From: JAIFWC01 sp035688135
GTDB taxonomy: Bacteria > Patescibacteriota > Saccharimonadia > Saccharimonadales > UBA10212
DNA length: 8,425 nucleotides
Assembly (NCBI GenBank): GCA_035688135.1
Contig: DASSNG010000061.1
Location: forward strand, 1 to 8,425
Direction of reading: 5' to 3'
In this document: piece by piece, positions 5,456 through 8,425 of the stretch
Layout: each line of letters starts with the position of its first letter
Numbering within the stretch: the stretch's first letter is position 1
Position numbers and translations under genes: made by a program
Notes under the pieces: model-generated
Seen by the model: the letters and a program-made list of their open reading frames with translations, nothing else
Told to the model about the DNA's origin: nothing
Databases searched by the model: none

Positions 5456-6136
5456 ATGAGCGTCTTAGATACGGCAATCGGGTGGCTGGCTCCTACGGAG
5501 TGTGTGGGCTGCGGCAAGGAGGGTTCCCCCCTTTGCCCGGGCTGCTCGGCTTTGCTCGCCCCCTTTGGAGAGCGCTGCTGGCGCTGTAATTCCCTGAGCG
5601 ACGGGTCGAGCACCTGCCCAGCCTGCAGGCACACCGGCTCGCCGGGCCGGGTGTTCATCTGCACTGACTACCGCGGCGTGCCCCGGGAGCTGGTCAGGAT
5701 ATTTAAATTCGGCCACCAGCGTTCTGCCGCCTCTGCCCTGGCTGATATGATGGCGCGGACAATCCAATCTGCCGGGGCTCCGGACCCCGGCTATCTTATA
5801 GTTCCGGTGCCAACGGCCACCGCCCGGCGGCGCGAAAGAGGTTTTGGGCACACGGAACTGCTGGCCCGGGAGCTTAGCTTAAGGCTGGGCCTGCGCCGCG
5901 AAGAAGCGCTGGGAAGGCTGGGCCAGTCCCAGCAGCTGGGGTCTAAGCGCGAAGAAAGGCTGAGCCAGCTGGCGGACAAGTTCTATGTCAAAAGCCCTAA
6001 GTCCTTGCCCGGCGCCAAAATACTGTTGGTTGACGATGTCGTCACTACCGGCGGGACGCTTATCGCGGCCACCCAAGCTTTGCGAAAGGCCGGAGCTTCG
6101 CGCGTGGATGCCCTGGTTTTTGCCAAGAAGCTGTAA
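5456..6136 (+). CDS. comF: ComF family protein (zinc-finger plus phosphoribosyltransferase-like domain)
   Basis: 226 residues, close to the usual family length. The N-terminal part has eight Cys in four CxxC pairs (16/19, 27/30, 41/44, 54/57), the double zinc-ribbon seen in ComFC-type proteins. The core has IVPVPTATARRRERGFGHTE (115-134), the family counterpart of RGxNQxE with His replacing Gln, and the PRPP-binding loop LLVDDVVTTGGTL (190-202). ComF proteins are cytosolic and needed for DNA uptake in naturally competent bacteria; the biochemical reaction is not well defined. The start is set by the promoter: the -10 lies about seven bases upstream and there is no Shine-Dalgarno, so the mRNA is probably leaderless. 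Divergent from hsp20; no strong terminator follows before the tRNA-Ser promoter. Confidence 0.95.
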   Translation: MSVLDTAIGWLAPTECVGCGKEGSPLCPGCSALLAPFGERCWRCNSLSDGSSTCPACRHTGSPGRVFICTDYRGVPRELVRIFKFGHQRSAASALADMMARTIQSAGAPDPGYLIVPVPTATARRRERGFGHTELLARELSLRLGLRREEALGRLGQSQQLGSKREERLSQLADKFYVKSPKSLPGAKILLVDDVVTTGGTLIAATQALRKAGASRVDALVFAKKL

Positions 6137-6173
6137 ACCACCTGTAATTAGCCTGGTTCAAATAAGGGGTTTT

Positions 6174-6182
6174 TGTTATACT
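6174..6182 (+). promoter_or_regulatory. Promoter of the tRNA-Ser pair (extended -10)
   Basis: TGTTATACT is an extended -10 (TGn plus TATACT, 6177-6182). Predicted start is near 6189, 15 nt before the first tRNA. No good -35 is visible. Confidence 0.55.
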
Positions 6183-6203
6183 TTCCTCTGTTTCAGCCCT
6201 ATT

Positions 6204-6290
6204 GGAAGGGTGACCGAGCGGTTGAAGGTACCGGTCTTGAAAACCGGCAGGCCAAAAGCCTCGTGGGTTCGAATCCCACCCCTTCCGCCA
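6204..6290 (+). tRNA. tRNA-Ser (anticodon TGA)
   Basis: 87 nt including an encoded CCA. The acceptor stem is GGAAGGG with its complement; the anticodon loop CTTGAAA has TGA at 6238-6240 on a CCGGT/ACCGG stem. A long variable arm (GCAGGCCAAAAGCCTC region) marks it as class II serine tRNA. The T arm GTGGGTTCGAATCCCAC is perfect. It reads UCA and, by wobble, other UCN codons. Confidence 0.97.
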
Positions 6291-6295
6291 AGCAA

Positions 6296-6388
6296 GGAGA
6301 GGTACCCAAGAGGCTGAAGGGGTCGGTTTGCTAAATCGATAGGGGGGCGAAAGCTCCCGCGAGGGTTCGAATCCCTCCCTCTCCGCCA
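6296..6388 (+). tRNA. tRNA-Ser (anticodon GCT)
   Basis: 93 nt including encoded CCA, five nt after the first tRNA. Acceptor GGAGAGG with its complement; anticodon loop TTGCTAA with GCT at 6330-6332 on a TCGGT/ATCGA stem (one G-U pair). The long variable arm GGGGGGCGAAAGCTCCC is typical of serine tRNA. It reads AGU and AGC. Confidence 0.97.
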
Positions 6389-6395
6389 CGATTCT

Positions 6396-6424
6396 GGACC
6401 GGCTTTGTCGGTTCATTTTTATTT
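6396..6424 (+). terminator. Intrinsic terminator of the tRNA-Ser transcript
   Basis: GGACCGGC and GTCGGTTC form an 8-bp stem (two G-U pairs) with a TTT loop, followed by ATTTTTATTT. Confidence 0.8.
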
Positions 6425-6427
6425 AAG

Positions 6428-6433
6428 TACAAT
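6428..6433 (+). promoter_or_regulatory. Possible -10 box of the 2-TM protein gene
   Basis: TACAAT lies just after the tRNA terminator; predicted start is near 6440, 14 nt before ATG 6454. No -35 or Shine-Dalgarno is seen. Confidence 0.35.
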
Positions 6434-6453
6434 AAGCTCAAGCATTACGAATT

Positions 6454-6987
6454 ATGAGCGAAGATAACACCAATTGGTCTTATAGCCCTGACGGCTCCGA
6501 GAAAGCCAGCCCGCCTGCGGGCGGCCAGGGAGCGGTATCCTGGGAAGCCTCGGAATATATCGAACATCATCACGGCCCGGCCTGGTATTTGTTACTTTGC
6601 CTGATTACTGCGGCGCTTGCGGCTGCCGTGTACTATCTGTCTTCCCGTGATGCGTTCGCCGGCGGGCTGATAATAGCGCTGGGGATAATCGTGGGCGTGT
6701 TCGCCGGCCATAAGCCGGGGGTCATCCGGTACGAGATTACCGATGGCGGGCTAAAAGTAAAGGACAGGCTGTTCCGTTATCAGGACTACAAATCATTCGC
6801 CGTCATAAACGAAGGCAGGCTGTCCAGCCTTAACCTTCTACCGCTTAAAAGATTCATGCCGCCCGTGTCCGCTTATTTTGACCCGGCGGACGAAAAGAAA
6901 ATCGTGGAAGCCATAGGCGATAACCTGCCGTACGAACCAAGAAAACTTGACGCCGTTGAGCGTCTTGCCCGCCGCCTGCGCCTTTGA
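6454..6987 (+). CDS. Two-TM membrane protein of unknown function with cytoplasmic C-terminal domain
   Basis: 177 residues. Residues 1-28 are polar and probably disordered. A WEASEYIEHHHGPAWY segment (30-45) leads into TM1 (about 44-62) and TM2 (about 67-86). The C-terminal part (88-177) begins with KPGVIRYEITDGGLKVKDRLF, a beta-strand-like pattern resembling bacterial PH-like domains, then a K-R-F-M-P-P stretch (132-137), YFDP and a basic helix ending VERLARRLRL. I recall similar proteins as a conserved family in Patescibacteria genomes, but no function is known to me. The PH-like reading is a guess from strand pattern. It stands between the tRNA terminator and the neprosin-like gene, with 66 nt before the latter. 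Confidence 0.85.
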   Translation: MSEDNTNWSYSPDGSEKASPPAGGQGAVSWEASEYIEHHHGPAWYLLLCLITAALAAAVYYLSSRDAFAGGLIIALGIIVGVFAGHKPGVIRYEITDGGLKVKDRLFRYQDYKSFAVINEGRLSSLNLLPLKRFMPPVSAYFDPADEKKIVEAIGDNLPYEPRKLDAVERLARRLRL

Positions 6988-7009
6988 AGGATAAAAGAAG
7001 CCCAAGGCG

Positions 7010-7015
7010 TATAAT
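7010..7015 (+). promoter_or_regulatory. -10 box of the neprosin-like gene
   Basis: Consensus TATAAT with predicted start near 7022, leaving about 32 nt of leader before ATG 7054. No well-spaced -35 and no clear Shine-Dalgarno. Confidence 0.45.
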
Positions 7016-7053
7016 CTCTAAAAGATAAACAACTCCGCTAATCAGAAACAAAA

Positions 7054-8187
7054 ATGAAAAACCAGAATACTCCGCAGAACCTTGGAAGGATAGCTGTACC
7101 TGGAGCACAGCGAAATCCCGTTTATGCCAGTGCAGTCTTGAGCGCGGCTCAGAATCCTGGATTTATTCATAAAGAAAGGTACGTTTTTTTCCGCCAGCAC
7201 AGGGCTATAACCGCGGTCTCGGCTGCCCTCCTGCTGATAATCGTTTCGGCAGGCCTTGTATTTGGGCTGAACCAGATATCCGGCGGTAAGCCAACCGCTG
7301 ATACGAATACCATTACCCCTGCGTCCGCTAAGAAACCTCTGGCTACTGCTACGGGTTCTGTAAAAAAGAAAACCTCACCCAGTAAGTCCCCGCAAAAGCA
7401 GCCGTCCCAGCCTTCCCGCCAGCTTCAGCAGGTGCCCGAACAGCCGATAAAAGACCCGGCGCAGGCCCAGCCTTATACCGGGTCCCTGCCCAATACGGTA
7501 CCGGTAAACTCTGCGGGGGCTTATAACTTTTATTATGCCGGCGGCCGCCAATACGCCACTGCGACCGGGGCTACCGTTACGCTCTCCCAAGCCCAGCCAG
7601 TCGTGCCGGAACAAGTTAACGCCGAAAACCACTCGTTAATGGAGCTGGCCGTACAGTCAGCTGACGGCAGGCAGATAGTGGAAGTCGGCTGGGTGGTAGA
7701 TAAAACGATGAACGGAGACGACCTGCCACACCTGTTCGTCTACCACTGGGTGGATGGCCAGACATCCTGCTACAACGCCTGCGGCTTTGTCCAGCTATCC
7801 TCTTCAACCGTTCCCGGACAAACTGTGCAGGCCGGGGTTACAGGCAGCTACGGAATCAACTATTCAGCCGGCAGCTGGAATATCACCTATAACGGAGCCG
7901 GCCTGGGCTATTTCCCCGGTTCGTTATGGGGCGGAAGCTTTACTAGCCTGGGCTTTGTGCAGGTATTCGGGGAAGTCGCTGTCAGTGTCAGTTCCACTAC
8001 GAAGTGTATACAGATGGGGAACGCCTTACCCGGCACAAATCCCGGATCAGCAAAGATAAGCAACTTTGCCCTGGTAGGTTCTGCTACGCCTGTGGCGCTG
8101 AGCCCGTTCGCCACCTACCCCTCTTCTTACAGTTATGGTTTCGCTTCGGCCCGAGGGCTTAATCTGGGGGGTCCCGGCTCCTGTTAA
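7054..8187 (+). CDS. Membrane-anchored neprosin-like domain protein (putative glutamic peptidase, DUF239)
   Basis: 377 residues. A cytosolic N-terminus (1-50) is followed by one TM helix (about 51-72, type II anchor, no cleavage site evident), a Lys/Pro/Gln/Ser-rich linker (about 76-150), and an extracellular domain (about 155-377). The domain carries the landmarks of neprosin (PF03080): VEVGWVVDKTMNGDDLPHLF (209-228), a Cys-Tyr-Asn-x-Cys-Gly-Phe-Val-Gln motif (239-247), WNITYNGAGLGYFPGSLW (275-292), FGEVAV (305-310) and a Q-M-G-N segment (320-323). Plant neprosin is a prolyl endopeptidase with two catalytic Glu; Glu210 and Glu307 sit in the expected places. Whether it is an active protease is inference. 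No propeptide is obvious unless the linker serves. It may act on the surface, on host or environmental protein. Confidence 0.85.
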   Translation: MKNQNTPQNLGRIAVPGAQRNPVYASAVLSAAQNPGFIHKERYVFFRQHRAITAVSAALLLIIVSAGLVFGLNQISGGKPTADTNTITPASAKKPLATATGSVKKKTSPSKSPQKQPSQPSRQLQQVPEQPIKDPAQAQPYTGSLPNTVPVNSAGAYNFYYAGGRQYATATGATVTLSQAQPVVPEQVNAENHSLMELAVQSADGRQIVEVGWVVDKTMNGDDLPHLFVYHWVDGQTSCYNACGFVQLSSSTVPGQTVQAGVTGSYGINYSAGSWNITYNGAGLGYFPGSLWGGSFTSLGFVQVFGEVAVSVSSTTKCIQMGNALPGTNPGSAKISNFALVGSATPVALSPFATYPSSYSYGFASARGLNLGGPGSC

Positions 8188-8229
8188 GGTAAATGAGCCG
8201 GTATAAACGCCGCCAAGGTCTAAGACTGG

Positions 8230-8264
8230 AAATTACCTCTGTAATCTGATAAAATTACCCCTGT
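8230..8264 (+). promoter_or_regulatory. tRNA-Arg promoter with 13-nt direct repeat
   Basis: TGATAAAAT (8247-8255) is an extended -10; predicted start is about 8262, seven bases before the tRNA. AAATTACCTCTGT (8230-8242) recurs as AAATTACCCCTGT (8252-8264), 12 of 13 identical and 22 nt apart, so the second copy overlaps the -10 and the start site. Confidence 0.5.
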
Positions 8265-8268
8265 TCGA

Positions 8269-8345
8269 GCGCGTGTAGCTCAGCTGGATAGAGCGTCGGC
8301 TTGCGGAGCCGAAGGTCGTAGGTTCAAATCCTGCCACGCGTACCA
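8269..8345 (+). tRNA. tRNA-Arg (anticodon GCG)
   Basis: 77 nt with encoded CCA. The acceptor GCGCGTG pairs with CACGCGT, the first pair being a G-U wobble; discriminator A. The D arm GCTCAGCTGGATAGAGC is normal. The anticodon stem TCGGC/GCCGA encloses loop TTGCGGA, giving anticodon GCG at 8303-8305. The T arm is GTAGG-TTCAAAT-CCTGC (one mismatch-free 5-bp stem with a G-U). Most bacteria read CGU/CGC/CGA with an inosine-modified ACG tRNA; a GCG anticodon reads only CGC and CGU. Confidence 0.95.
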
Positions 8346-8366
8346 CGCTTATGCTTATTATTTTCT

Positions 8367-8375
8367 TGATAAAAT
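8367..8375 (+). promoter_or_regulatory. Extended -10 of the right-edge gene, predicting a leaderless mRNA
   Basis: TGATAAAAT, identical to the tRNA-Arg -10 element. The hexamer TAAAAT (8370-8375) puts transcription start at 8382, exactly the A of the ATG. Confidence 0.5.
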
Positions 8376-8381
8376 ACGGTC

Positions 8382-8425
8382 ATGGATGAAAAATCACCTG
8401 ATAATCTTATACCCCAGCCGATAAA
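8382..8425 (+). CDS. Start of an unidentified gene (partial, 14 codons)
   Basis: Reads MDEKSPDNLIPQPI and stays open to the window edge. It is supported by an extended -10 at exact leaderless spacing and by position just after a tRNA. The N-terminus is acidic and polar, not a signal peptide. Too short to identify; it may be a chance ATG. Confidence 0.45.
   Translation, partial: MDEKSPDNLIPQPI

Noticed and set aside
6137..6173. Terminator after comF
   Set aside because: AACCA/TGGTT can pair at the ends but the interior does not, and the T run belongs to the tRNA promoter region.
6060..6416. Minus-strand open frame of 118 residues over the tRNA-Ser pair
   Set aside because: It runs through both tRNA genes and the end of comF; frames like this antisense to tRNA-Ser genes are a common annotation artefact.
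1..8425. Alternative genetic code (UGA as Gly) as in Gracilibacteria/SR1
   Set aside because: UGA ends pilins 1, 3, 4 and the 2-TM protein at natural positions, with ATGA overlaps or intergenic signals following, and no frame needs UGA read-through.
1..8425. Mobile element, integron or CRISPR
   Set aside because: No transposase or integrase frame, no regularly spaced repeats, and the tRNA genes show no flanking partial duplication that would mark an attachment site.

Overview
The window looks like a chromosomal segment of a Patescibacteria (CPR) bacterium, most likely Saccharibacteria (TM7). The basis is indirect: a tandem array of small two-helix pilin-like proteins, a divergent VirB6/TrbL-like membrane protein with a large secreted N-terminal domain, a ComF-type phosphoribosyltransferase, a 2-TM protein family that I associate with CPR genomes, and several genes whose -10 box sits directly against the start codon. 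UGA, UAA and UAG all end genes here, so the code is the standard one rather than the UGA=Gly code of Gracilibacteria/SR1. The base composition is moderately GC-rich by eye and uniform, with no sign of a recent island boundary, transposase or CRISPR array.

Region 1 (1-4822) is part of a type IV secretion / conjugation-like locus. On the minus strand, running off the left edge, is a VirB6/TrbL-like protein (at least 549 residues) with a signal peptide, a roughly 280-residue Cys-rich ectodomain and a polytopic membrane domain. Divergent from it are seven consecutive small proteins (87-168 residues) that share one plan: usually a signal peptide, a variable often Cys-containing ectodomain, TM1, a short Gly/Ser/Lys loop, and TM2. 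The first five are tightly packed or overlapping and look like one operon. The sixth has its own canonical promoter and Shine-Dalgarno. The seventh has a -10 box that would give a leaderless mRNA. A perfect palindromic terminator closes the array. The likely picture is an envelope channel (VirB6-like) plus a family of alternative pilin subunits, perhaps used in contact with a host cell or in DNA transfer.

Region 2 (4823-6136) holds a small heat-shock protein (minus strand) divergent from a ComF-family protein with an N-terminal zinc-finger region, a family linked to uptake and use of DNA.

Region 3 (6137-6424) holds two serine tRNAs (UGA, then GCU anticodon) in one transcript with a promoter and an intrinsic terminator.

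Region 4 (6425-8425) holds a 2-TM protein of unknown function, a membrane-anchored protein with a C-terminal neprosin-like (glutamic peptidase, DUF239) domain, a tRNA-Arg with the bacterially unusual GCG anticodon, and the first 14 codons of a further gene.

The most interesting items are the seven-member pilin array with a near-identical repeat between members 5 and 6, the neprosin-like surface protein, the tRNA-Arg(GCG), and the apparently leaderless genes. All family assignments were made by reading motifs, without database searches.
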